64,000 nt of DNA from Yersinia intermedia (GCF_900635455.1 NZ_LR134116.1:2852001-2916000), one strand, 5' to 3'. Shown: positions 47,065 through 58,053, counted from the first letter of the stretch. A program made the numbers and translations. Notes: generated from the letters alone by a model not told the origin.

Positions 47065-47093
47065 AAAAAAGTCACCACAAAGTGGCTTTTTTA
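47065..47093 (+). terminator. terminator after oxidoreductase gene
   Basis: AAAAAAGTCAC and GTGGCTTTTTT pair (one G-U) around 'cacaaa'. The A and T runs on both arms allow action on either strand. Confidence 0.8.
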
Positions 47094-47133
47094 GCTCTCG
47101 TTCTGCAAAAACGTTCGCCTATCGGTTAAGTGG

Positions 47134-47232
47134 CTATTTGCCCGCAAATAGCCTGTTACGAAGAAAATCGATAAATACCCGAAATTTAGGCATAATATCG
47201 TGCATAAAGGGCCATACCATATTAATTGGCAT
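47134..47232 (-). pseudogene. C-terminal remnant of a LysR-family regulator
   Basis: Thirty-two codons on the minus strand read 'MPINMVWPFMHDIMPKFRVF' and then 'IDFLRNRLFAGK' with a stop. This is the standard C-terminal end of LysR substrate-binding domains (pattern VWP...lP.kfRvFIDFL). The rest of the gene is absent: going upstream, the frame runs straight into the end of the DeoR gene. It is a decayed gene end. Confidence 0.65.
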
Positions 47233-47983
47233 AAATGATTTTATCTGAATAGATAGCTTCAATTGCTTGTTTATGAATATTCTTCTTTTTATCAGTGACA
47301 ATAATATCAATATCATTAATGTCACTTATTTTCATTAACCCACTTTGGCCAAATTTACTGGTGTCACATAAAATAACTTTCTGCCTGCCCATCGCCAACA
47401 TTTTCTTGGCAATACGCCCTTCATCCAGATTTTTTACCATCACGCCAAAATCACTGTCTATTCCGCCGACCCCGACAAAAGTGAAATCAGTATGAATATC
47501 GTTCATTTGCTCAATGGTCTGAATGCCTAAGTTAGCTTTATAGGTATGATTATATTCACCCCCTAATACATGCACGACAGCCATATTATTTTTACTTTTA
47601 ATTTGATCAGCAATTAATGATGAGTTGGTAAAAACAGTAAACTTCACTAATGGCAAGAATGAAGCAAAAATAAGTGTGGTGGTACAAGAATCAATAAATA
47701 AAGTATCGTTTTCAGTCACCAGAGATGCAGCATATTGACCAATTAGTATTTTTTCCTGGCGATTTAAATCCATTCGTTGGGCAAAACTACCCTCTTGTAT
47801 ATTCTGAACTTTTATCGCACCGCCATGGACTTTAGTAACCTCACCGCTTTTTTCCAAATAGGAAAGATCCCGGCGGATGGTTTCAGACGTCACACCCAAC
47901 TCCTCGGAAAGACCAATAACAGAAACCTCACCAAGACTATCCAGCTTTTCTAAAATAAACTGTTTACGTTTGATCTGATTCAT
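47222..47983 (-). CDS. DeoR-family transcriptional regulator
   Basis: This 253-residue sugar-operon repressor type has an N-terminal HTH ('VSVIGLSEELGVTSETIRRD', about residues 18-40) with the DeoR signature 'LSYLEKSGEVTKVHGGA'. A sugar-phosphate-sensing domain contains 'LFIDSCTTTLIFASFLP' and 'DFTFVGVGGID'. Last gene of a four-gene unit, it presumably senses a phosphorylated sugar made by the pathway. The ATG at 47983 begins the conserved N-terminus; the ribosome binding site is weak. Confidence 0.9.
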   Translation of the reverse strand: MNQIKRKQFILEKLDSLGEVSVIGLSEELGVTSETIRRDLSYLEKSGEVTKVHGGAIKVQNIQEGSFAQRMDLNRQEKILIGQYAASLVTENDTLFIDSCTTTLIFASFLPLVKFTVFTNSSLIADQIKSKNNMAVVHVLGGEYNHTYKANLGIQTIEQMNDIHTDFTFVGVGGIDSDFGVMVKNLDEGRIAKKMLAMGRQKVILCDTSKFGQSGLMKISDINDIDIIVTDKKKNIHKQAIEAIYSDKIIYAN

Positions 47984-48059
47984 AAGAATAGCTGCCCGAA
48001 GCTGTGCGATACATAGTGTCATTCTACGCAATAATTTTATGAAACAAAAGGCGATTCCA

Positions 48060-48869
48060 TCACACCGGCCAGAGTTGATTAATGGCAAAAGCAACTCCGT
48101 GTTGGTTATTATCCTGACTTACCCTATCCGCACAAGATTTGACATAATCACTGGCATTACCCATTGCCACACCCACAGCAGAAAACTGAAACATGCTGAT
48201 ATCATTCTCCTGATCGCCAATACTGACCACGGCTTGAGCACTGATATTTAAGTGTTGAGATAAGTAATGTAATGCATCCCCCTTATTGATGCCATGTTTC
48301 ATTATTTCATAATAATGGTTGCTGGTTTTACTGAGTGAGTATTGAAGATGAAACTGCTCATCTATTTTATTGGCGATATTATCAATAAAATCGGTTGAGC
48401 CAACCATAGAGATTTTAACAATATCATCTCTCTGAGCAATATAAGCCGGCTCAGCAAACACTATTTCCATAGCAAAAATATCAGATTCATAGCGAGTATA
48501 GTAGCTGATATTCGGTGAACAAATCATCATGTTAGTGCGAGTAAAAAAGTGATGTGGAAATTGATTTTCTGCCAGCATGGCAATGGCAGTTTGTACCTCT
48601 TTGCGGCTGAGTGGTGTAAAGCGAATATCTGCCCTCTCAACAGCGTCATATATCCATGCGCCATTAAATGAAATAAAGTAACGAATAAGATGTTCTAATT
48701 CAGTATTGTAAATGACGGCCGCAATAGCCTTAACCGGCCTGGCTGAACATAAAACAACCATGCAGTGCTGCTGAATAATACGTTTTATCGCGTTAATATT
48801 CTGAGCTGATATTTGGTTTTCCTTATCGAGTAAAGTGCCATCAAGATCAAGCGCTAATAACTTATACAT
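48060..48869 (-). CDS. Cof-type HAD-IIB sugar phosphatase
   Basis: This 269-residue haloacid-dehalogenase-superfamily hydrolase has motif I in 'LLALDLDGTLLDKENQIS' (D8 and D10), motif II near 'VVLCSARPVKA' and motif IV 'SIGDQENDISMFQFS'. The C2B cap lies between. Such enzymes remove phosphate from sugar phosphates, which fits the operon. Start at 48869 with 'ggag' 7 nt before it; an upstream in-frame ATG was rejected. Exact substrate unknown. Confidence 0.9.
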   Translation of the reverse strand: MYKLLALDLDGTLLDKENQISAQNINAIKRIIQQHCMVVLCSARPVKAIAAVIYNTELEHLIRYFISFNGAWIYDAVERADIRFTPLSRKEVQTAIAMLAENQFPHHFFTRTNMMICSPNISYYTRYESDIFAMEIVFAEPAYIAQRDDIVKISMVGSTDFIDNIANKIDEQFHLQYSLSKTSNHYYEIMKHGINKGDALHYLSQHLNISAQAVVSIGDQENDISMFQFSAVGVAMGNASDYVKSCADRVSQDNNQHGVAFAINQLWPV

Positions 48870-48941
48870 ACGTTGACTCCAATAAAAAAGGGAGAATAGA
48901 TTATTGCTAATACACTCTCCCTCCTTACTCACATCATACTA

Positions 48942-49781
48942 TCAGTGGGTAATAAAGCGTGACACCACATCCTTTGCCGCATTGCAGACAACATTATCAA
49001 TGGCAGTGCCCACCACCAGAATATTTACACCGGTATCTTTAAATGCTTTGGCATTTTCCAGATTGATCCCCCCTTCTGCTAATGTTGGTACCGAAACCGC
49101 ACCAACTAACGCCAGAAGCCGCTGTTTGATAGCATCAGGAATATCACCCGCGCTGACACCCTCGTAGCTCATGCCAGTCATTAAACCAATCATATCAACA
49201 CCCAGCATTTCCATCGTTTTAGCCACTTGTGCAACATCAGCGGGGGTTTCAGCCGCAATGCCGAAGGTATGTAAATCACTTGGGTGGCCAATATAAGCAT
49301 CTACCGTCAAACCATACTTATGGGCTAAATCCACCAGTTCCTTTAAATCTTCAAAACTGGACTTATGGGTATGTAAACCATCAGCACCTGATTGAGCTAT
49401 CAATAAAATATCTTGTTCCGTCACGGGCGTAGGTACAGTTTCAGTAAAGCCTCCGGCGATCCCGACGGTAATAAAAATATCGTCAGCCACCACATTACGC
49501 ACCCCCCGCACAGCTTGTGCCATTTGGTCGATGGTTATCTCATGACGAATACGCTCCGCAGCATGCATATTCGTCACACCATTATGGCCGCGAGCCAACG
49601 CCAACGCGGGGTGATTAGGTTCCAATAATTTAACACCTGAATCGCATACTGCTTTCGCTAAGCGAGCATCATCTCCGGTTATTCCAGTACTGAGAATAGT
49701 TTGACCGCCATGTAACGAAATTGCATTTCGTACTTTATCCATAGCGACGGAACGTTTCTTACTCATATCAGCGTTGAACAT
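48942..49781 (-). CDS. TIM-barrel protein of unknown function (phosphate-binding type)
   Basis: This 279-residue soluble protein shows a beta/alpha-barrel pattern. The C-terminal 'VPTLAEGGINLENAKAFKD' and 'TGVNILVVGTAIDN' match the phosphate-grip motif of barrels such as sugar-phosphate epimerases, HisA/F and ribulose-phosphate enzymes. Also seen are 'GGQTILSTGITGDDARLAKA', 'ADGLHTHKSSFEDLKELV' and 'VDAYIGHPSDLHTFG'. It could be an aldolase, epimerase or isomerase acting on the sugar imported by the adjacent transporter. I do not recognise the exact family. 'agaggtaaat' precedes the ATG. Confidence 0.7.
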   Translation of the reverse strand: MFNADMSKKRSVAMDKVRNAISLHGGQTILSTGITGDDARLAKAVCDSGVKLLEPNHPALALARGHNGVTNMHAAERIRHEITIDQMAQAVRGVRNVVADDIFITVGIAGGFTETVPTPVTEQDILLIAQSGADGLHTHKSSFEDLKELVDLAHKYGLTVDAYIGHPSDLHTFGIAAETPADVAQVAKTMEMLGVDMIGLMTGMSYEGVSAGDIPDAIKQRLLALVGAVSVPTLAEGGINLENAKAFKDTGVNILVVGTAIDNVVCNAAKDVVSRFITH

Positions 49782-49830
49782 ATTTACCTCTACTTGATTT
49801 ATATAAAACGGCTTTTTTAATTGTTAACTC

Positions 49831-51429
49831 TTAGCCCGATATCCCTGGTGTTGGTGATTCGGGTACTGCTTTTTTAATTGCTACAAACTTGTTGGCTAAT
49901 AGGGTGATTACACAGGTCAACACCAATGTTACCGCCATGACTATCGCCATATAAAAAGCGTTATTCGACAAGAATGGAGAGGCGAATGCAGGTACATATG
50001 CCACGCCTTTAATATTTAATAATCCCAGCAACATGCCGCCAACGCCGGCGGAGAATATTGCACCAGCAAAGACGACTTTATTAGAAAACATGAACGGGTA
50101 AGCAGATTCGACGAACGTCCCAAAGCCGAGGTTAATTAACAACCCTGGGGCGGCTACCGCAGCTTCACTTTTTTCTCGCGGAGCAATCACGTTAGCCAGA
50201 TTAATACCGGCTGCCACCATCACCAGCCCGACCATATCGACCGCACCGAGGAAGCTGACACCGGATTTTTCCATTTCCAGTAATACCAGTGGCAATATAA
50301 CTGCGTGATAGACCCCACCCAGTATGGCTGGCCAAATAACCAGACCGGCCAGTAATCCTGCTAAAATCGGGCTAAAGGCCAGAGTGGCTTCAATGGCTAA
50401 TTTAATATAGTCACCTGCGGCTAATGCCAATGGGCTAAGCAGGTAGTACATCACCAAACCGGAGAATAAACCGGACAAACCGCCCGCCACAATATTGATG
50501 GTGGTCATTGGGAATTGCCATCTCAGGCAAAGCCCAAACAAATAACGCACCATAATACCGGCACCGATCCCACCCAAAATACCGCCAATTAAGCCACCTT
50601 CTACCGATAGCACCCCGGCAACAACCCCCGCCACAATTGACACTTCATCTAGTTCAGAAACCTGTTTAGCCGCAATAACCGCGACAATAACCGGCAACCC
50701 CTTCAATAGCAGTTCAAAAATGGCATTCAGTGATTGCAACCCTGGGATATGGCTTAGCGCCAGCACAATGGCCATGGCGATAAAACCAGGCAATGCCGGG
50801 ATCATGATGCTACGGATATTGATTCTTTTTAGCAGGCTCTTGTCACTGCCTGGCATGTTGGCCTCGCTACTGCCCAGCACTGGGGTATATTTTATTTGCC
50901 AGTGTTTACATAGCGAGGCGGTAAAAGAGATGGCCCGTGTGCGGCTATTGGTGCCAGTGGTGCCAGAAGTGGCAATCACATTGGCACCTTTGGAAGTGAT
51001 AATCGCCATCGAGGTACCGCCAGTGCCTACAATGGGGATTTTCTTTTCTATCGCCGCCAAGATAGCGTCTTTATTACTGCGTTCGGGGTCTGCACTCATG
51101 ATAATGATGCCATCAATATCACCAGCTCGGATTTGTGCCGCAATGGCCGCATCCGATGATTTTACCGCGTCATTCACCTCAGAGAGTTTCCCCTGGAAGC
51201 TAATCCGTGGTTTATCCCCTTCCTCCGCGGTTATTGAATAAACAGCAGCGGCGGTGGTCGGCTTTGCCACATCCATCGATTCTTCCGCAGCAATAAATTG
51301 CACCGCACTGACACCTAACCCAGCGGAGTGGAGTTGGGTATAGATTTCTTGTAGAAGTCTTTCGGGGTAGGCACCACCGAGATTGAACAGATTTCCCCCG
51401 CTGCTTCCGAGTATTGCTACATTTTTCAT
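49831..51429 (-). CDS. EIIC-like sugar transporter with an unusual N-terminal domain
   Basis: This 532-residue protein has residues 1-190 forming a soluble alpha/beta domain ('MKNVAILGSSGGNLFNLGGA', 'GDIDGIIIMSADPERSNKDA', 'PIVGTGGTSMAIITSKGANV'). The remainder is an integral-membrane EIIC-like domain of the fructose PTS type with about 9 helices. It includes 'GGVYHAVILPLVLLEMEKSG' and 'PGLLINLGFGTFVESAYPFM'. No EIIA His or EIIB Cys phosphorylation motif was seen, and no EIIA or EIIB gene is nearby. It heads the operon with the TIM-barrel, HAD and DeoR genes. Substrate unknown. Confidence 0.78.
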   Translation of the reverse strand: MKNVAILGSSGGNLFNLGGAYPERLLQEIYTQLHSAGLGVSAVQFIAAEESMDVAKPTTAAAVYSITAEEGDKPRISFQGKLSEVNDAVKSSDAAIAAQIRAGDIDGIIIMSADPERSNKDAILAAIEKKIPIVGTGGTSMAIITSKGANVIATSGTTGTNSRTRAISFTASLCKHWQIKYTPVLGSSEANMPGSDKSLLKRINIRSIMIPALPGFIAMAIVLALSHIPGLQSLNAIFELLLKGLPVIVAVIAAKQVSELDEVSIVAGVVAGVLSVEGGLIGGILGGIGAGIMVRYLFGLCLRWQFPMTTINIVAGGLSGLFSGLVMYYLLSPLALAAGDYIKLAIEATLAFSPILAGLLAGLVIWPAILGGVYHAVILPLVLLEMEKSGVSFLGAVDMVGLVMVAAGINLANVIAPREKSEAAVAAPGLLINLGFGTFVESAYPFMFSNKVVFAGAIFSAGVGGMLLGLLNIKGVAYVPAFASPFLSNNAFYMAIVMAVTLVLTCVITLLANKFVAIKKAVPESPTPGISG

Positions 51430-51729
51430 GTCGGGCCTCAAAAGATAAGAAATGTTAGAAAGTGTTATTATGTTTTTAACTGCAATTCACCATCACAGAA
51501 ATAACAATTCAAAGCAACATTAAACAACATAAAACCATCCATTAACCCCACTAACATGATAGTGATTAATGCTGGTAATTTAATTAAATAATCATAAAGT
51601 TAAACTAATATTCCTTTAAACTAAGATACTGAGTGATTAAATTTTGCAAATTGGTATTTTGTTGTTTTTGTTTGTTTTGTTGTTTTCGTGATGAAGTTCA
51701 AACTATTGCCATTGGCTATTTCTGGCGAG
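51430..51729 (-). promoter_or_regulatory. promoter region of the sugar operon
   Basis: This 300-bp AT-rich region lies upstream of the transporter gene. It has no coding sequence apart from the edge of the LysR remnant. A loose CRP-like sequence, CGTGATGAAGTTCAAA, lies at about 51686-51701. A DeoR operator is expected here but no convincing repeat was picked out by eye. Confidence 0.4.
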
Positions 51730-52050
51730 AAAAGAAACGTGAGGAAAACGATGGGTGCGGATCGGATCTTCTCCGCACCGGATTATGCCAAGGGAGCGCT
51801 GAATATCGAGATGGGTCTGCGTTTTACCGATGAAACCCACGCGATTCAAGCCGCCATCGCCGGGCAAGGTGTGGCCATTGTCAGCAGTTTGCTGGCGAAA
51901 GATTTTATCGATAAACAGATCTTTACCGCCCCGTTTAACATGGCACTACCGGGTGGGAAATATTTCTTCGTCACCACGCAGGAAAAAGCGCAACAGGAAG
52001 ATGTGCGAGAGTTAAAATTGTCGATCGAGGAGAGTATCGCGGGTTGCTAA
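51730..52050 (+). pseudogene. LysR regulator fragment (C-terminal half)
   Basis: The frame encodes 'IFSAPDYAKGALNIEMGLRF' and 'TDETHAIQAAIAGQGVAIVS', ending in an AmpR/GcvA-type effector-domain tail. About 100 residues remain of roughly 300. The helix-turn-helix and first half are absent. An ATG at 51751 with 'gaggaaaacg' before it could allow a 99-residue peptide, but without a DNA-binding domain it cannot act as a usual regulator. Remnant of a lost gene. Confidence 0.75.
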
Positions 52051-52091
52051 ATAGCGCTATGCCATCACGTTTTTAGGCAAGCGTGATCAGT

Positions 52092-52131
52092 CGGCCTGTT
52101 CCTGCTCATGTAAGCATGCAGGAACAGGCCG
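52092..52131 (-). terminator. 14-bp perfect inverted repeat downstream of cheV
   Basis: CGGCCTGTTCCTGC (52092-52105) and GCAGGAACAGGCCG (52118-52131) flank a 12-nt loop. It lies 16 bp beyond the cheV stop. No T run follows on either strand, so it may stabilise RNA or end transcription weakly. Confidence 0.5.
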
Positions 52132-52146
52132 CAAGAATAATCGCGG

Positions 52147-53124
52147 TTACGCGTTTATCGCTTTCTTTGAATCCAGAGCGCTGTGAATAGCGGCTTCTAA
52201 TTCATTGACTTCAAATTTTGCCACATAAGCATCTGCCCCTACCTTGCGGACATGGTCTTCATTGGCACTACCCGATAATGACGAATGGATTATCACCGGA
52301 ATATTTTTCAAAAACTCATCGCGTTTTATATTCAGCGTCAAGGTAAAACCGTCCATCTCCGGCATTTCTAAATCGGTTAAGACAAAGGCGATTTTATCCG
52401 AGATAGGTACCCCTTCGGCTCGTGCCTCATCGGCCATTTTCTTGATCTTATTCCACGCTTCCAGACCAGTGATATGCATCACGGCAGGGATATTCATCAT
52501 ATTCAGGCCCTGTTCAAGCATCGAACGCGCCACCTTAGAATCCTCAGCCACAATCGCGACTGAACCTGGCTTAAGTTGAAATGCCTTGGTTTTCTCAGTG
52601 TCGATTTGAACATTGCGATTCGCGGGAATAATGTCATATAGAATCTGTTCGACATCCAGTACCAGCGCCAGTCGGTTGCTCGCAGAGTCGTTATCCAAAC
52701 GCGCGATACTGGTAATATTGCGGCTTTTAACACCTGCGTCGGCGGCCAGTACCTGGCTCCATTCAAGGCGCACGATATCGTCAACGGACTCCACGGCGAA
52801 AGCCTGTGTACTCCGCGCGTACTCAGTCACCAGCAGGATATTTAATCCGGTTTTTGGCACGCAACCGACGATAGACGGGAGATCAATCACTGGGATGATT
52901 TCTCCGCGAATATTCGCGATACCCATCATTGGCGATGCCATACCCGCTGCTTTGGTCAACGTAGGCATAGGTACAATTTCACGCAATTTGAACACGTTGA
53001 TGCCGAATAATTCGGATTTCTCTTCTTCTTCTTGAGATACCCCCAGTCGGAACAGCAAAAGTTCAAATCGGTTTGATGAGGTGAGATTTGTTCTCTCTTC
53101 AATCTCTTTTTGAAAATTATCCAT
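52147..53124 (-). CDS. cheV: chemotaxis coupling/response protein CheV
   Basis: This 325-residue cytoplasmic protein fuses a CheW-like domain (about residues 15-165, 'LFRLGVSQ', 'FGINVFKLREIVPMP', 'GIANIRGEIIPVIDLP') to a receiver domain (about 188-315). Its acidic pair occurs in 'VAEDSKVA' and the phosphoacceptor is D251 in 'FVLTDLEMPEMDGF'. CheV couples receptors to CheA and damps signalling. It stands alone, away from the flagellar operons. 'ggggaaagt' precedes the ATG. Confidence 0.95.
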   Translation of the reverse strand: MDNFQKEIEERTNLTSSNRFELLLFRLGVSQEEEEKSELFGINVFKLREIVPMPTLTKAAGMASPMMGIANIRGEIIPVIDLPSIVGCVPKTGLNILLVTEYARSTQAFAVESVDDIVRLEWSQVLAADAGVKSRNITSIARLDNDSASNRLALVLDVEQILYDIIPANRNVQIDTEKTKAFQLKPGSVAIVAEDSKVARSMLEQGLNMMNIPAVMHITGLEAWNKIKKMADEARAEGVPISDKIAFVLTDLEMPEMDGFTLTLNIKRDEFLKNIPVIIHSSLSGSANEDHVRKVGADAYVAKFEVNELEAAIHSALDSKKAINA

Positions 53125-53500
53125 ACTTTCCCCAATGCAAATAATTGTTGATGTGCAGTAACAAGGCGATATCAGCCATTCGGAAAATAAGGAATAACAT
53201 TCTGCTCAGCGGCAACTAATGCTTCACCCTTTCATTCGGGAACAGGAAAGTACAGTACGCACGGTGCCCTCTCGTCCCACGCCTGTCCATTGCCTTTTCT
53301 CATTCTCACCATGGTGGAACTTATAGTGTTATCGGCACGCGGGAGAAAATGCTTAATAATTCGACTTAAGATAAAAGTGCGTTACCGAGCGCTGCCTGGC
53401 ATCGCTATTGCACATCATTTACCGGCCACCTCCGGCCACTAAAAAACGATAATAGTCGCCGTGCCTTGGCCCGCAAGCGGGCGCAGATGAACCTTAGTGG
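53125..53500. other. intergenic stretch between MATE gene and cheV
   Basis: 376 bp hold the cheV promoter and the 3' side of the MATE gene. A small GC-rich dyad (ggccacctccggcc, near 53421) is visible. No gene or RNA was recognised. Confidence 0.4.
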
Positions 53501-54931
53501 TCAGGCTGTGGGCCGATAACGCCATAGCCAGCGGCCAGAGGACATTCGCCGATAAAACAGCACGCCGCGCACTATCCAGTCGAGGAACATGCCCATCCAC
53601 ACGCCAATAACGCCAAATCCCAGCGTCACCCCCAAAATGTAACCGGCGATAATCCGGCAACCCCACATCCCGGCCAGTGCCACCCACATGGTGTAACTGG
53701 CATCCTTCGCCCCTTTTAGGCCGGACGGTAACACCCAAGAGGCGGCCCAAATCGGCATAAATAGTGCATTTATCCAGATGAGATGCTTAACAACAGTAAT
53801 GACACCCGGCTCGTTGGTATACAACGAAGCCAGAAAACCTGCGCTGGGGATCGATAACAGCGCGATAAAACACACTCCAACCGTCGATAACCAGAAGATA
53901 TGCTTGAGTTGGCGGATCGGTTGTAAAATCTGCCCTTTCCCTAACCGCGTACCAATAATAATCGTCGAGGTATAGCCCAATGCATTGCCCGGCAAGTTAA
54001 TCAGCCCGACAATTGAAAATGCGATGAAATTACCGGCGATCACTTCAGTCCCCATCCCCGCCACAAAACGCTGAGTAATCAGTTTGCCAATGCTAAACAT
54101 CACTGACTCAACACTCGCGGGAATACCAATACTCAAAACCTCAAACATAATCGCCGAGGTAAACGGCATAAAATACGCTTTGAACGGGATGCGCAGGGTG
54201 TGATTGGCACCAAAAATCAGCATTAGTACCACCACCAGCGCGCCAATATAGCGAGAAAGCGTGATACCGATACCGGCACCAATAAAGCCTAAGCCCTGCC
54301 AGCTAAATAGGCCGTAAATCAATACACTGCTGATAGCAATATTGAGAATGTTCATCATAATATTGATGAACATCGGTAATCGGGTATTACCGGCTCCGCG
54401 CAGTGCACCACAACCCACCAAGGTGATGGCCATTGCGGGATAATTCCAGACGGTCAGGTGCAGATAGGTTAGCGCCATCGCCTTAACGGAGGGATCGGCT
54501 TGACTGGCCATCAGATTAATAATCGTCTCACCGGTAAAATGCACCAGCAACACTAAAAATAATGAGATGAGCACCAGTAGAGAGATCGATTGACGTGCTG
54601 CCGTTTGTGCTTGTTTGCGTTTGCGCTGACCGAGGCTAAATGACACCACGACCGATGTTCCCAGCGCAACAGAGGCAAAAAAGGCCACAATCAACATATT
54701 GAAGCTATCCGCCAGCCCCACCGCCGCCATGGCCTCTTTACCTAACCAACTCACCAGCAGTGTGCTAAACACCCCCATCAGCAGCACACAAAGTCCTTCA
54801 ATAAACAGTGGGATAGCCAGTGGCGTTATCTCACGCCAAAACAGCACCCGATAGGATTTTCGCTTTTTATACCACGCGTTTGCGTGAAAGATTTTCAACT
54901 TAACTGCCCCTGGAATCACGTCCATTTGCAT
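53501..54931 (-). CDS. MATE-family multidrug/metabolite efflux transporter
   Basis: This 476-residue inner-membrane exporter has 12 predicted helices in two related halves. Family motifs include 'ITPLAIPLFIEGLCVLLMG', 'FNMLIVAFFASVALGTSVVV' and 'GCGALRGAGNTRLPMF', with a matching second-half 'WVLPSGLKGAKDASYTMWV'. It resembles the YeeO/EmmdR branch of the MATE (NorM) family, which uses H+ or Na+ to extrude cationic compounds. ATG 54931 is used; an ATG two codons later is equally possible. The adjacent argG is divergent. Confidence 0.9.
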   Translation of the reverse strand: MQMDVIPGAVKLKIFHANAWYKKRKSYRVLFWREITPLAIPLFIEGLCVLLMGVFSTLLVSWLGKEAMAAVGLADSFNMLIVAFFASVALGTSVVVSFSLGQRKRKQAQTAARQSISLLVLISLFLVLLVHFTGETIINLMASQADPSVKAMALTYLHLTVWNYPAMAITLVGCGALRGAGNTRLPMFINIMMNILNIAISSVLIYGLFSWQGLGFIGAGIGITLSRYIGALVVVLMLIFGANHTLRIPFKAYFMPFTSAIMFEVLSIGIPASVESVMFSIGKLITQRFVAGMGTEVIAGNFIAFSIVGLINLPGNALGYTSTIIIGTRLGKGQILQPIRQLKHIFWLSTVGVCFIALLSIPSAGFLASLYTNEPGVITVVKHLIWINALFMPIWAASWVLPSGLKGAKDASYTMWVALAGMWGCRIIAGYILGVTLGFGVIGVWMGMFLDWIVRGVLFYRRMSSGRWLWRYRPTA

Positions 54932-56591
<1,660 letters not shown>

Positions 56592-56711
56592 TTATTCTCT
56601 TGAACTAAAATTGACAGTGAGTGGTAATCAGACAAAATATCGACACTAGATTGCGCTTGCGTTACGTTGCTAACAAAGCCCTGCTGGAAAGGCCGCTTAC
56701 CTGACCAGCAC

Positions 56712-56740
56712 AAAAAAACCGCCTACCTGGCGGTTTTTTT
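56712..56740 (+). terminator. bidirectional terminator between argG and xapB
   Basis: AAAAAAACCGCC (56712-56723) and GGCGGTTTTTTT flank the loop 'tacct'. The two genes are convergent, and the A and T runs suit both directions. Confidence 0.9.
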
Positions 56741-56796
56741 GTTTCTATGCCACACCCCTCAATCAGAGCCAGGAATAGTTAAAATATAATATATAA

Positions 56797-58053
56797 TCAA
56801 TGAGATAATTGGCGTTCTTTCAGCTCGGTCGGGTCATGTTTATAGTGAAATGCGAAGACAAAAACAATCGCCAGCACGACAGTATACGCAGCAAAGGATA
56901 ACCAAATACTATTCCAATCTTTTACGCCATCGACTGTAAAGTAATCAACCACATGCCCGCTGCTTATCGCGCCAACATACGCCCCGACGCCGTTTACCAT
57001 CGTCATAAACAAGCCTTGTGCGCTACCTCTGATATTGTGGTCGACTTCTTTCTCGACATAAATCGCCCCTGAAATATTAAAGAAATCAAAGGCGCAGCCA
57101 TAGACCACCATGGATAATAGCAATAAAACAATGCCGCTGGCGGACGGGTCACCATAGGCAAACAAGGTGAAACGCAGAGTCCAGGCAATCATACTGATCA
57201 TCATCACACGCTTAATACCAAAGCGAGATAAGAAGAAGGGAATGGTCAGAATGAAAAAGACTTCGGCAATTTGCGCCATCGATAACAAGAGCGACGGGTA
57301 CTGCACCACGAGGCTATCCTGATAAAGTGGATTCTTGGCAAAATCGTGCAGGAATGGGCTGCTAAACGTATGACTAATCTGTAATGAAGCACCCAGTAAC
57401 ATGGCGAATAAGAAGAAAATAGCCATCTTCTTTTGTTTAAACAAAACAAAAGCATCAAGCCCTAAAAGGTTAACCCATGAGCGATCTTTCTTAGCATTAG
57501 AGGTGGGGCAACTGGGTAATGAAAGTGCATACATAGCCAATACCAGCGCCGCACCTGAAGCAATATAGAGTTGAATATTGCTCAATTCAAAACCGGATAA
57601 ACTGATAGCCCACATGGCAAAAATAAACCCCACCGTGCCAAAAACGCGTACCGGAGGGAAATCTTTAATCGTATCCAGCCCGGCCTTTTCCAGACAGATA
57701 TAAGAAATCGTATTCGCTAATGCAATTGTCGGCATATAAACCATCGCATTAAACAGCATCACTAAGAACATAACAGTAGGGTCGGAAACATTGGCCGCAA
57801 TTAACAGCGCAACAGCACCCAATAGGTGGCAACAGGCATAGAGAATATTGGCTTTAATCCAGCGGTCAGCAATGATACCGATAATACTTGGCATTAAAAT
57901 ACAGGCAATTCCCTTCGCACCATAGACTAGCCCCACCTGCGCACCGGTAAAATGGAGGGTATTCATCATATAGGCACCCAAGGTCACCAGCCAGGCACCC
58001 CAGATAAAGAACTGGAGGAAGAACATAACTTTAAGCCGTTTTTTTATTATCAT
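56797..58053 (-). CDS. xapB: xanthosine/nucleoside:H+ symporter XapB
   Basis: This 418-residue NHS-family permease has about 12 helices and is closely aligned with E. coli XapB. Shared stretches are 'LKVMFFLQFFIWGAWLVTLG', 'FPPVRVFGTVGFIFAMWA', 'SLLLSMAQIAEVFFILTIPF' and 'GCAFDFFNISGAIYVEKEVD'. It takes up xanthosine and related nucleosides for XapA, the gene upstream. 'ggag' precedes the ATG. The distance from xapA is 145 bp, with a hairpin between. Confidence 0.94.
   Translation of the reverse strand: MIIKKRLKVMFFLQFFIWGAWLVTLGAYMMNTLHFTGAQVGLVYGAKGIACILMPSIIGIIADRWIKANILYACCHLLGAVALLIAANVSDPTVMFLVMLFNAMVYMPTIALANTISYICLEKAGLDTIKDFPPVRVFGTVGFIFAMWAISLSGFELSNIQLYIASGAALVLAMYALSLPSCPTSNAKKDRSWVNLLGLDAFVLFKQKKMAIFFLFAMLLGASLQISHTFSSPFLHDFAKNPLYQDSLVVQYPSLLLSMAQIAEVFFILTIPFFLSRFGIKRVMMISMIAWTLRFTLFAYGDPSASGIVLLLLSMVVYGCAFDFFNISGAIYVEKEVDHNIRGSAQGLFMTMVNGVGAYVGAISSGHVVDYFTVDGVKDWNSIWLSFAAYTVVLAIVFVFAFHYKHDPTELKERQLSH

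Noticed and set aside
53439..53750. 103-codon minus-strand frame overlapping the MATE gene end
   Set aside because: Shadow frame inside the MATE coding sequence.
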